Source: Setophaga petechia
Lineage: Eukaryota; Chordata; Aves; Passeriformes; Parulidae
DNA length: 64,000 bases
Reading direction: 5' to 3'
NCBI GenBank assembly: GCA_024362935.1
Contig: JANCRA010000061.1
Span: 2,790,001-2,854,000, forward strand
A program made the translations under genes and the position numbers. Positions 46,729-57,225 of the stretch are shown one piece after another. The notes beneath the pieces are model-generated. The model made no database searches. It had not been told where the DNA came from and saw only the letters and a program-made list of their open reading frames with translations. Position 1 is the first letter of the stretch. Each line of letters opens with the position of its first letter.

Positions 46729-47043
46729 CTTCATTGAAATCCAAGGCACACTACTGCTTCAGCCTCCCCAGTTCTCTTCACATCTCTTTGGACATGGTAG
46801 CCGTCTGCACACAAGGGCTGGCATTCCAGAACTCCAAACTTTGTCTTTTTCTTGAAACCTAAAGGGTGCAGGGGAAATGGAGCCCAGACTTGGAGACAGG
46901 TCGGAAGCAGAATGGGATGTCAAAGTCAGCACCCAGGAAGAAGAGTGGTCACAGGCTGCTGCCTGGATGGAACTGGGCTACTGCTCAATCCTCTGCCTCT
47001 TGCTCCTCACAGGACTGCTGAAGCCAGAAGCCTGAGGCCGTTT
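46729..47043 (-). pseudogene. ELL2-like: ELL2-like beta, middle exon with TAG
   Basis: Begins KRPQASGFSSPVRSKRQRIE, then Gln and TAG at 46980-46978. The copies in alpha and gamma are open here. Splice borders are kept. Confidence 0.82.
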
Positions 47044-48337
47044 CTGCAACAACAGCAAAATAATTCTTTATGCTATAATCAGAATCAGCTTTTGCTCCCA
47101 TTCTAAAAAAGCAGCATTTGTGAACTGGCAATTGTGGAAAACACATCTTGTTTAATTCAAGCTAGCTGTCAAACATGGAAAATCTGCAGGCAAATATCTG
47201 CTCTGCCGCTATCCTACTTTCACATCTTAGGACTTAGCAAATCCTTCTCCAAGTCTACTGCTAAAAGCCTTTGGGATGTAGACACTCCCTTCAGCAGCTC
47301 CAGCAAAGCCTCCCCAAAATGGGGATGCCCAGTAAGTTTTGTCTATGTCCCAATTACTGCTTGCACACACCAGGAAAAGACACGGCTTTTGCTGTCACAC
47401 ACCCACATGACTTCCTAAAGAGGCACCAGCCTGTTTTAGAGTTTTATGTGTTAAAACAAGGGTAGTGTTTCACTATTACAACGCAGCAGTACAGGGTGTG
47501 CTGGTTGGTTGTGAATTCTCATCAGGATAAACACAGACAGCAGCCACATGTCAAAAAACTCTTGTGCTTTTACATACAGCTGTCCTAAATCCAGAGGGCT
47601 CCCCACTCTGCAAACTCAAAAACTGTTGGCTACCAAGCCCTTCCATTTGTACAAGACACTTTCACAAATGGTTACCAACAAGCCCTGACTGTTGCTCAGT
47701 GCCCTTTACTCATCTCTCAGCTCCTCCTAAGGAGCTTCTCAAAGGTGTTGCCTCACAAGGCACAGCACACGGCCACAAGCTCCCCACAAGCACAGCAAAG
47801 CTCAGGGCCAAGGATGGAGCAGAACAGGACAGCCATGCTGTGCCCAGGCACAGGGAGGGAGGAGAGAAATTAAGGCAGAGGAGAGAGTGAAGGAATATCA
47901 CAATTCTGTCGATCCTGTGTTTCGCCCAGCTACGTGGATAGTGCAGAGTTGGGGTCAACAATGAGAGGGACAGACAGACAGAGGGAGAAGAGAGCGAGAG
48001 GGCCCCATCTGCCCCAGCCTCATGCAGCCTCCAATGCACAGGAGATTTTTCATGCAGTTCTGTCACATATGCAGAGCCAGCTCTTGGAGCCCTTCTCAAG
48101 GGAATGAGTTGAGGATGGGGACTCAGCTCAAGTCTCCAGGCAGAGCAGAAAGTTGGCTGCTCCACCCCTGCAGGGTCCTCTCTTCTAGTCACAACCTTCT
48201 TGTCACAGCACTCAGAATGTCTGAGGCAAAACATGCTTAGGCCTGCTCCTGCACATTCCCATCCCAGCTTTTACACCACCAGCAAGTCTGCTAAAATATC
48301 ATCCACACTACAGAATGTTAAAAATGCACAAAAATAC

Positions 48338-48428
48338 CTGAGCAGGTCTTGCTGGAGCATCTCTCTGAGAAGGCCCTGGAGACGTCACTTGGCTGCTGCT
48401 GGTGAGGGTCTGAGATGGAGTTGATTTT
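48338..48428 (-). CDS. ELL2-like: ELL2-like beta, 91-nt exon
   Basis: Reads KSTPSQTLTSSSQVTSPGPS, then QRDAPARPAQ. Acceptor CATACAG and donor GTATTT are kept. Open. Confidence 0.8.
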
Positions 48429-48489
48429 CTGTATGGATTATTCAATATTTCATGTTACAAGGCCTAAATATCAATTGCTACAATTCTTT

Positions 48490-48790
48490 CCTTGCAAGGA
48501 AAACAGAGTCCTTCAGTGTCAGGACTCAAGGAAACAGCATGAATCTGAGTTGAGGGAGCTTTAGGCAGGATATCAGGAAAACATGCATGGCCCAGAGGGT
48601 GCTGGAGCACTGCAACAGGCTCCCCAGGCCAGTGCTCACTGCACCAAGAGCTCAAGAAGAGTTTGAACAACACTCTTGGGCACAGGGTGTGCTTCTTGTG
48701 GTGTCCTGTGCGGGGCCAGCACTTGGACTCCATGACCCTGAAGAGCCTCTGCTGGGGCAGAATATTCTAAGAATCCAGACTTCATTTCCC
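48490..48790 (+). mobile_element. CR1 3' part, beta-specific
   Basis: Reads the CR1 3' region: ggtgctggagcactgcaaca, then gaacaacactcttgggcaca and cttggactccatgaccctga. Alpha and gamma lack it at the same place, so it inserted after beta separated. Confidence 0.65.
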
Positions 48791-48841
48791 AGGGCTTTCT
48801 TCTAAAAAGGCTCTTTTCCTTCCCCAAAAGTCTGAACTCAC

Positions 48842-48966
48842 CTAGAAAGAATCAGTCTCAAATTCTCTCTATCCATTTTACTGTAGCCAGGCCAATCAGT
48901 CTGAAGGGTTTGAAAGAGATGTTCCTTCAGACTGAAGGAATTATCCTTTGCATTCCACTTGGCTAC
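48842..48966 (-). CDS. ELL2-like: ELL2-like beta, 125-nt exon (WPGY motif)
   Basis: Reads VAKWNAKDNSFSLKEHLFQT, then LQTDWPGYSKMDRENL and ends LILS in phase 2. The part left of WPGY is almost identical in DNA to alpha, while the rest differs much more. Confidence 0.87.
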
Positions 48967-49521
48967 CTACAGGCAGACATTCAGGAAAACAAATGTTCAT
49001 TACCCATATATGCAAACTACAGAAATCTAAATGAGCTACTTCAGTTGGGATGGCACAACATGGCTCTCATTAGATTCTGAATATCTTCAGGGTAAAAAAA
49101 GCCCTGTAGTGACTGCCCTGGGCAAACCCAGCAACAAACATCACAGGTTCAGGGAAGGAGTTCTTAAAAGTCACTGTGGGATCAACTGAATCTGCATCCA
49201 CTTTGAATTTGAGTCCTTTGACTAGGTTCCAAAATGCTTTTTCCTGGCTAAAGAAGAAACAGTCCCAGTTGATAGAAAAATTCTTGCATAATTCAGCAAC
49301 ACCCTATGTTGATGGGGAATTTATAAAAATGACTGAAGGAGCTACTGCATCTTTCCATAAGTGTTAGTCTTATGAAAGGCTATGAGAAAGAAATAGCAGT
49401 GGAACTTAACTTGAAGGAGAATTGGAAAAGTCTCTAATTTGAACAGGTGAGGAAGTAGTAAAATTATGAACAGCAGAAGAGCATGATGGAAGAATTGCTG
49501 GCACAGGCTCCACGATCTCAC

Positions 49522-49775
49522 CTGCTGAAGGATCTTTCCAAGGGAATCCTTGTCCTTTGGCCTGACCCCATCTCTCTGCAGCCGAGCAAGCCGCTCTGGC
49601 TCCTTGTAATCCCTCAGGGCAAGTAAATGAATCACCCTGTCCCTGTAGGGTCGGCCGTAAACAGCAGCGCAGCCGCTCCAGTCGATGTCTGCAAGTCTCA
49701 CAGGCATCAACCTCTTCTTCCCAGGCACAGGCCCGGAATTGTTTTCCTGGGCTCCTCTGACCTCTGCTTTGTCTC
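49522..49775 (-). CDS. ELL2-like: ELL2-like beta, RPYRDRVIHLLAL exon
   Basis: Acceptor GACTTTAG, donor GTGAGA. It reads GDKAEVRGAQENNSGPVPGK, then GRPYRDRVIHLLALRDYKEP and ends ILQQ. Open, 254 nt, with the correct acceptor that alpha lacks. Confidence 0.85.
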
Positions 49776-50039
49776 CTAAAGTCAAGGCAAACCAGAAACA
49801 AACAGTTCAAACTGGAGGTCTGGAGAAGGCAAAGAAGTTGATTCAAAAGGATGTACCAAGGCTGTTGAACCTCTACTTGTTTGGCATTTACAGATCTAAA
49901 AGACTCCAAATAGTAAAGCATTAAAAAGAAACAGTCATTAAAAGCTGGTAAAGGAGTGATACTGGATGGGAGATTTTTGTGAAAAATTCTTTTGATGCAT
50001 GTTGCTTTTATATGATTTCCCCAGTTTGTAAGCTCAAGC

Positions 50040-50300
50040 ATTGAGCAGTGTCAAGGATGACATGACAGTGGGATTAGGTGCATCCTCAGCAAATTTGCCA
50101 ACACCAGAGGCCTGGGATGCTATCCAGAGGGACCAAAACAAGCTTGGGAACTGGGGCCCTGGGAACCTCATCAAATTCAACCAGGGCAAGTGCCAAGTCC
50201 TGCATCTTTGGGTTTTTGACATGCCCTGGCACCAAGACAGGCTTGGAGATGAAGGTGGGGAGGACTTGGAGGTGCTGCTGGATGAGAGGCTGCATATGAC
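50040..50300 (+). mobile_element. CR1 ORF2 C-terminal fragment in beta
   Basis: The plus strand reads AWDAIQRDQNKLGNW, LIKFNQGKCQVLHL and LEVLLDERL, typical of the CR1 reverse-transcriptase end. The same fragment stands at 54825-55165 in gamma, so it predates that duplication. Confidence 0.82.
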
Positions 50301-50346
50301 TAAAAAATCAGACAGATATCCAGTAAAAAATGAAATGGAAGTATAT

Positions 50347-50784
50347 CTAAAAGTGCTCTCTGAATTTAATACCCTTTACACTTGGATTGTGTGACTCCTT
50401 TTCTGCCTGGGTCCTGTGCTCTCTGCTCATCTCTTTGGCTTTCATCATGGCAAGCATTTTATAAAAACCCAAAGCAAGAGATTTTTTCATCCTGTCTAAT
50501 TCTCTTATCTCACCTTTGGACTTGGGAGTCTTCCCCTGCACCCTGGGAAACACTGGAAATCCAGAATGTGTCTGAATTCTATTTTTTTGTTCTAGCTCAG
50601 GGTTGGAGGTTGGAAGGGAGCTGACACTTGGAGGCAGGTTCAAAGATGAGCAGGATGTGGAAGGCAGGTCCAAGGAAGAAGGAGAGTGGCCACCAGCTGC
50701 TGGCTGGACATCACTGGGCTCTTGGTCAATCCTCTGCTTTTTGCTCATCACAGAATTCAGAAAGTCAGAAGCCAGAGGCCGTTT
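50347..50784 (-). CDS. ELL2-like: ELL2-like gamma, middle exon with read-through end
   Basis: Begins KRPLASDFLNSVMSKKQRID after acceptor TTTGCAG. At the place of the alpha donor (GATGAAG then GTATTG), gamma reads TATAAAATGCTTG, so no GT is present. The frame stays open for about 40 more codons with a Lys/Glu-rich tail, then stops. Confidence 0.72.
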   Translation of the reverse strand, partial: KRPLASDFLNSVMSKKQRIDQEPSDVQPAAGGHSPSSLDLPSTSCSSLNLPPSVSSLPTSNPELEQKNRIQTHSGFPVFPRVQGKTPKSKGEIRELDRMKKSLALGFYKMLAMMKAKEMSREHRTQAEKESHNPSVKGIKFREHF

Positions 50785-52097
50785 CTGCAAAGATGATCCC
50801 AATTAGTTTTGCTCCCATTCTGAAAAAGCAGCATTTCTGAACTGGCAAAGGCCAGAAAAACACCTTTCTTACCTAAAAAGGCCTGCCATACAAGGAGCTA
50901 CTGCAGCTAAAAATGTTCTCTATTCCATTCCTACTTTCTCACCTGAGGATTCAGCAAGTCCTTCTCCTGCTCTGTGGCTCACAGGCTTTGGGAGAAAGAC
51001 ACTCCCTTCAGCACCTCTGTCAAAGGCTTCCCCAAAATCAGGGAGCTCAGGTTGGTTTTCTCTTGCTCCCTGTTTCTGCTTAGACACACCAGGAGCACAC
51101 TCAGCTCTTGCTGTCACACACCCACACCATTCCCTAAAGCTGCCCCAAGAAGCCGCCGCTGCGGTGCCGATCACAGCGTGTGCAGAGCAGAGATGATAAC
51201 AACAGAGAGAAGCCCCAGGCTGGCTGCAGGTCTCATTCCTGCAGTTCTCCAGAGGAAACCCTGGATCACAACCTCTTCCCTATCAAGCACACACTGCTCC
51301 CATCCATGCACATCAGCAGCTCAGAGCAGAAGTGCCAGACATGGCTCTGTGCCAGCCTGCTGACAGAAATCCTGTGGGCAAGGAGGCAGGACATAAGAGG
51401 ATGCTGGGGCTTGCAGCGTTTCCTTCCCTGGCTCGGAAAAGAGCTAGGGGAAAAACAGAGCTGTGTCCTCCCTCCTCTGTTTAAAGAGAATTCTTTAAGG
51501 TATGGAAAAGAAACCTTTCATGAAGTGTTCTTCAAGATTCTTTCAAAAGGTTTGCCTTGTCCTCTTGTATTGGTAAGAAAACAGGCCATGTCTTCATTTT
51601 AAGTGTGACAAGTCCAAAGTATTCCCCGATGATTCAGAGTCCCCTCCTCACACATGGATCAAAACTGGGGGTCTAAGTGCTGCTTAGGAGAGAAAAGAAG
51701 TTTCCTACAAATGCCTCATTCCAGGAATTTGTCTTCATTCTAGACCTCCCTAAGATATCTTTTCAAACAGTTGCACTGGCATGTCCGCGCATGTTTTAAG
51801 TACTAGAGCTGCCATATCATCAAGAAGACACAGCCAGGAACCCAAAACATGCCCACATCTTGTCCTTAGCAGAGATTCCTCTGCACCATGAGAAACAAAT
51901 AATGTGTGCAAGCCTGTTGCAGGCTTTGACATTGCAACCATCTTGAAAAGTATCCAGGAATCCCATTAGAAGTGCATGCTCCAGGTTCATATGATATAAA
52001 GACAACACTACTGCTTCTTATCACAGCTTAGACATCAAGAGCAAGTGGGATAAAACATCAGACATGGTAGAGAATGTTTAAAGAATTCACCAAATAC

Positions 52098-52188
52098 CTG
52101 AGCAGTTCTGGGTGGAGTATCCCTTTCAGAAGATCCCAGAGATGGTGACGGGCTGGTGCTGGTGGCAGTCTGAGATCCAGCTGGTTTT
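52098..52188 (-). CDS. ELL2-like: ELL2-like gamma, 91-nt exon
   Basis: Acceptor GCTTACAG, donor GTATTT. It reads KPAGSQTATSTSPSPSLGSS, then ERDTPPRTAQ. Open. Confidence 0.78.
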
Positions 52189-52320
52189 CTGTAAGCGTGG
52201 TCCAACATTTCAGGTTACAAGGCAAAAATATCAACAGTCATGGCTCTTTCCTCACAGGGAAAGCAGACCTTCATTTCCCAGAGGGTTTTCTGAAATGCTT
52301 CTTGTCCTGACTGAACTTAC

Positions 52321-52445
52321 TGAGAAAGGGTCACCTCCAATGTCTGTCTTTCCCTTTCACTGTAGCCAGGCCAACCTTCCTGAATGTCTTTAAAGAAATG
52401 TTCCTTCAGGCTGAAAGAATTCTCATTTGCATCCACGTTGGCTAC
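52321..52445 (-). CDS. ELL2-like: ELL2-like gamma, 125-nt exon (WPGY motif)
   Basis: Reads VANVDANENSFSLKEHFFKD, then IQEGWPGYSERERQTL and ends VTLS in phase 2 before donor GTAAGT. Open. Confidence 0.85.
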
Positions 52446-54285
52446 CTAAGGACAGACATTTTAAACATACATGCTCATTACACCTGAAGGCAGCCTACAG
52501 ATGAAAAACTGGTACTGCAAAGCTAAAGCAAAGCTGAAAAGAAAATCATGCAGCAGTTTTCCAGGACTTTTGTTAAATGTCAACAACAAAGCAGCTGACA
52601 TGGAAGAGGCAACAAGATTAAACAGGTGTGGTCCATTTGGGCTGAAGAAATTTGGATGTAAGTAAATGCCAAACTGCTGCAAGCATGGAGGAAATGGACA
52701 CTATGTAAACCTCTCCCTGCACCAGGGATCCAGGTTTTTTGGTCTTTAACACAGCTTGGAGAGTCAAAGTATACTATGCCAGAACACCCAGTCTTCACCA
52801 TTTGAAATACATGGAGAGGCCAGGTTTTCCATTCTGTTTGCTTCTGTTTTGAGTAAGACCTGAAGAACATCATCTCCATGGGCAAATCCATATTTTTCCA
52901 CCCTCAGGAGGACACCGGCTGCCCTCCTGTTTCACCCAGCTGCATTGCCATGGCAGAGCACAGCCTGGGCCTCTAACACGGCATGTTTTCACCATCCCAT
53001 GAAGCACCACAGGATGCTGGCATTCGTCTCTGCAAAGAGAACTGCTTTTCTTTCTCAAGTGCCTCTCAGAGGAAACTACAACTTCCTATGGAACACTTGT
53101 ATGAGATAATCTACCTAGAGCTACACTTCAACAGCTTAAAAGAAACCAGCATACCCAGAATCAGGAAATCATTTCTTAAAAGCTGAACTAAGGGGCTCTG
53201 TTGGAAGGGAAGGAAGGCTGTGAGTATAAGAGCTCAGCAAGTTCACCCAACTGGTTTTTCATCTATACACAAAAATAACACCACCTCCCTATGAAGTTCA
53301 GAAAAAGGTGAATAACAGGTTTCAGGATGAAGTGCTGTTCACACAGGCCTTTCAGAATGCAAACCAGTACCTTGAGGCAGTTCACACTGCAAACAAGAAA
53401 TTACTCCTTCAAAATCTCCTGAAACATTGACAAGAAGAAAGGGAAAGGGAATTTTTTTTTTAACCTCTTACTCTCTAAGGAGCTGAGCTTTGAAATCCTA
53501 GAATCCCTTCTTTCAGAGCTAAAAAGGAAATATTGCTCCTTGAGATGCTACTTAATGCTTGCATAATTCAGCAGCAGCCTACCTGGATGGGGAGTATTTA
53601 AAAAGGAAGGAAACAGCCACTGCATCCTGCAATCAATGTGACTTGTATGAATGATAAAGAAATCAAGACATAAAGTGATCAAGAAATACCAGTGGAAATA
53701 AAAGGCCAACAGGAAAAGTCACTGAATAATAATAGGTGCCAAGGAAGTTGAAGGCTCAATCCACACAACAGCAAATAACCCCTGCGCTCAAAGCTGGGCC
53801 ACCACCTCTGTCATGGGGGATTTGCCTGGAACACCCTTCCCTGGAAGGCAATCCCCACAGATCCCAGCAGAAGCCAGGTACCATTGAGAGGCCATCAACT
53901 CCATTCAAGTGAAATGCTGCCCTATGCAGCTACCAAAATTCTCTCCTCTGAAACCTGTCCCAGGATTGTTTAAAGACCTGAGCTAAGTGTTTCACCCAGT
54001 TGAGAGTTTCACCTGTGAAGTTACTCCATGAAGCAGTTAAACGGTGCAAGGGGAAGACAGAAGATTAAAAAAAGGCATGAGAAACAACAACATGACAAAG
54101 AATTTATCACTGCCAGCCATTCTACAAGAACAACAACAATGCCTTGCCATTGGGGGAAACTGGGTAAAGCTGATAGAAAATTGTAAACAAGGAGCATTTC
54201 CTAAACCTCCCATTAGTTTCTGATTGAAAGCCTGAAGTAAGACAGCTCAGAGTTAGCATTGCCAGCAGCAACTCCAGGATCTCAC

Positions 54286-54539
54286 CTCCTGAAGGATCTT
54301 TCCAAGGGATTCCTTGTCCTTTTCCACAATTCCCTCTCTCTCTAAGTGGGAAAGCAGCTCTGCCTTCTTGTAACTCTTCAGAGCCAGTAAATGAATCACC
54401 CTGTCTCTGATGGGACATTGAGAAACAGTCCTGAAAGGTCTCTGGAAGAATTTGGCAGGGTTCGTGGGCATCGTTCTCTTCCTCTCAGGCACAAGATCTG
54501 GAGAACAGTGTGGGGCTCTCCTGAGCTCGGGAATTTTCA
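54286..54539 (-). CDS. ELL2-like: ELL2-like gamma, IRDRVIHLLAL exon
   Basis: Acceptor TACTGAAG, donor GTGAGA. It reads VKIPELRRAPHCSPDLVPER, then KRTMPTNPAKFF and IRDRVIHLLALKSYKKAELL, ending ILQE. The Pro-Glu-Arg-Lys-Arg segment and the Asn-Pro-Ala that follows are ELL2 features (rather than ELL or ELL3). Open, 254 nt. Confidence 0.86.
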
Positions 54540-54824
54540 CTTCAGTAAAGGAAAACCAGAAAAAGAATTGTCAAATGGGGGGTTGGGAGAAGGCAAGGAA
54601 GTTGATTCAAAAGGATGTACCGAGATTCTTGAAAATCTATTTGTTCAGCATTTATGGATCAGTAAGAATCCAAAAAGTAAAGCATAAGGAAAAAAAAGGT
54701 CATTAAAAATACCTGGTAAAGGAGTGATATTGGAGGGGTGATATTTATGAAAAAATTACTTTTATGCAAGGTGCTTTGATATGATTTCCCCAGTTTGTAA
54801 GCCCAAGCATTGAGCTATGCCAAG

Positions 54825-55165
54825 AATGACATGGACAGTGGGATTAAATGCACCCTCGCCAAATTTGCCAACACCAGAGGCTGGGGATGCCATCCAGAAG
54901 GACAGGGAGAACCTTGGCGAGTAGGGCCCTGGAAACCTCATCAGATTCAACCAGGGCAAATGCAAAGTGCTGCATCTTTGGGGCTGGGACACACCCTGGC
55001 ACCCAGGCACTCTTGGGGATGAAGGTGGGGAGGACTTGGAGGTGCTGCTGGATGAGAGGCTGGGCATGAGCTGGCAACGTGTGCTGGCAGCCCAGAAAGG
55101 CAACCGTGTCCTGGGCTGCATCAGGGGAAGCGTGGCCAGCAGGTGAGGGAGGGGATTTGACACAT
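54825..55165 (+). mobile_element. CR1 ORF2 C-terminal fragment in gamma
   Basis: Same CR1 coding fragment as at 50040-50300. It extends further right (ggcagcccagaaaggcaacc, then ctgggctgcatcaggggaag). Confidence 0.82.
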
Positions 55166-55277
55166 CAGGCACTGTTCTGAAACCAGGAACTCGTGCTTGC
55201 TGGCTGATGGAGACTTCATGAGGATGGGGCAGAAATCCAGGAGCTTTGTCTCTTCCATCCCCCACACAGAGACTGAC

Positions 55278-55382
55278 CTTTCTTTACACGCTCCTTCAAT
55301 CTGTCAATGTAGGTCCAACTTTTCATGCCTTTCTCCCCTTGCTGTTCCTTGGACCATGCCTCTCTGATATTTGCTTGCAAAC
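55278..55382 (-). CDS. candidate diverged ELL2-like exon upstream in gamma
   Basis: On the minus strand a 105-nt open segment lies between acceptor GCCATTAG and donor GTCAGT. It reads LQANIREAWSKEQQGEKGMK, then SWTYIDRLKERVKK. Phase 1 out fits phase 1 in of the exon at 54539. The place corresponds to the RERM-type helix of ELL2, but residue similarity is weak. It stands between two CR1 pieces, so it may also be chance. Confidence 0.35.
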
Positions 55383-55589
55383 CTAATGGCACAAACATCA
55401 CACACTTCAATTACATAGAACAGTGTAAACGTGCCAGTTCTAGAGTGAAGGCACTACTAATGTTTTGAGAAGTTCAATCCAATGTAGATACAGAAACTTC
55501 TCACCAGATGCAAGCAAAACACCTCCTAAAATCATACCCCTGAATGACTTCTAACAAAAATTTTCTGAAACCATGACCAAACATGAAGA

Positions 55590-55800
55590 TGAAAATTAGG
55601 TGAGAGTTCTACACCCAGAGGGTGGTCAGGCATTGGGAAAGGCTCCCCACAACTTAGTGGGCTCATGGCACCAAGTCCAGCAGAGCTCGGGAAGCATTTG
55701 GACAAGGTCCACAGGCACCTGGTGGGACTCTTGAGAACACAGCTGCACTTGCATATCCTTGTGGATCCCTTTGAACTCACATATTCTCTGATTCTGTGAA
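55590..55800 (+). mobile_element. CR1 3' end with octamer tail
   Basis: Reads cacccagagggtggtcaggc, then ggcaccaagtccagcagagc and ends attctctgattctgtgaaca, the CR1 terminus. Confidence 0.75.
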
Positions 55801-55902
55801 CAATCCCAGTCCCTAACTGGTCCTTTATGGATCATAATGCAAAGGCACCCTGTGCCCTACCAGCAAGCAGACCTGTCTCACCTGAGCTTCTCTGTACCAG
55901 CC

Positions 55903-57225
55903 TGTCGTGGTTTGACCGGAAATGGGACATCTGGGATATGTTGTTTTTAGAATGATCACCAATGGGAGTTCAGATTTTAAGATGGGCACCTGTTTTGGCC
56001 AGTGGGGCATTGGATCCGCCTCTGAGACCACAACCCAAGGGGTTAAAATCTCAGGGATTTTTTCCCTCAGTCTCTTTTGAATTTCCGGCGGGACAGAGCT
56101 GCTCCTTCCCCCGACTCAGCTGCTGGCTGGGGGGGGGAGGGGAAAGCCACATGGCCCAGCTGAGGTAGGCCAGACCCGGAGGGGTGAAAGGGTGGAAGGA
56201 TGGAGCGAAAGACTGGAAAACACTGAACAGTCAGTCCCCCCCCCACCTCCTTTGGAGACGGAGAGAAAAATGCAGTCTGTGCTCGAACTGAGTTACCTTG
56301 AAACCTGATATCATGTACCGGCAGCAGGCAGCAGGGCTGGGAGGAGAAGGGGGGGGGGCAGTGGGCAGCCCAGCCACTCGGGAGAGCTTTTAACCCTTTT
56401 GTGGATAATGAAAACTTTACAGAACATTACCCTTCCTAGAAAAGGATAAGAGTGGAGAATGAAGGAAGAAATAGGCCAGTGAGGACGTCTGGCAAAGAGA
56501 AAGATGTTGAAGGAATGGAGAAAAGATGGAGTGGTATTTTTTGCTGAACGCTTTCTCGTTGTAAAAATCCATGAACTGTTTCCTGGTGATACAGAGACTG
56601 CATTTCAGGGGGAAGCAAGGGCTCAGAGCAAGAGAGTTCGGTGTTGAGACCCCTCGGCCCCAGGGGGTGTGGAAGAAAATGGGGGGACAAAGGTCCCAGA
56701 GATGAGACTGTACTCTGCTTGGAACGAGACGAGGCATCCTTAAAAGGTCCAAAGGTCTACCCTGGAAAAACAGGTCCTCTGCTCCATGCAAGGGGTGGTG
56801 AGAGCACCTCTGCATGGAAGGAAGGAATCACATGATAGTAGCAAAAGACTTTTCCGGGCGGTTGCTGATTGTGAAAAGAAGTTCATGGTACCAGAAAGGA
56901 CTCCGTCTACTTCTTGATGAGCTGAAGATTTGATTATCTAAAGGGTGGTGTCAGACCGAGTGTGGATATTTTTGGGAATGTAAATGTACTGGGGATTTGG
57001 TGGGAGGAGGAGGAGGAGGTGTTTCTGTGTAGTTTTCATTTTCCTTGTCTTTATTTCCTTCCTTTTGTGGTTTAGTTTTGGTAGTTTAGTTAATAAAGTT
57101 TTTTTTCCCTTTTTCCCTAAGCAGGAGCCTGCTTTGCTTATTTCTGGGTACCACCTCACAGCAGATGCCAGGGAGAGGGAATTTTCATGGGGGCACTGGC
57201 ATTGTGCCAGTGTCAAACCATGACA
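55903..57225 (+). mobile_element. solo LTR (ERVL-like), gamma-specific
   Basis: 1323 bp. It starts TGTCGTGGTTTGACC and ends with GTCAAACCATGACA, giving inverted ends, with AATAAA near 57091-57096 for the plus orientation. It is flanked by the 5-bp duplication cagcc (55898-55902 and 57226-57230). The empty site exists in alpha at about 37745-37755 (gccagcccaaagcag). TGTCGTGGTTT-type ends and 5-bp duplications are known from avian ERVL-class LTRs. Confidence 0.9.

Larger units (their letters stand above)
45360..49775 (-). pseudogene. ELL2-like: ELL2-like gene, copy beta, disrupted
   Basis: Exons equivalent to alpha: 49522-49775, 48842-48966, 48338-48428, 46729-47043 and the last exon near 45487. 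The 254-, 125- and 91-nt exons are open with good splice sites. The middle exon has an in-frame TAG at 46980-46978. The 172- and 45-nt exons are missing. The last exon (GSPSYSEMKSRCQYF) has a 1-base deletion just after Tyr-Phe that leads to a stop. A truncated product from the first exons is conceivable, but the full ELL2 layout is lost. Confidence 0.82.
44070..50300. repeat. duplicated unit beta (ELL2-like)
   Basis: Shorter than alpha. It has lost the segment with the occludin-homology exon (junction near 45600-45715) and gained a CR1 at about 48490-48790. Its right edge lies inside a CR1 at about 50300, after which gamma begins. Confidence 0.85.
50400..55382 (-). pseudogene. ELL2-like: ELL2-like gene, copy gamma, 3' truncated
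   Basis: Exons 54286-54539, 52321-52445, 52098-52188 and a middle exon from 50784 are all open, with matching phases. A candidate upstream exon at 55278-55382 also fits the phase. This copy is closest to ELL2 in its first exon (DLVPERKRTMPTNPAKFF). The middle exon has lost the donor used in alpha and runs on to its own stop near 50347. No occludin-homology exons follow, because beta begins to the left. It could make a short C-terminally truncated ELL-like protein, or be a pseudogene. Confidence 0.72.

Noticed and set aside
54762..55265. 167-codon minus-strand open frame
   Set aside because: Antisense to the plus-strand CR1 fragment. It is also open because of low stop density in that repeat.
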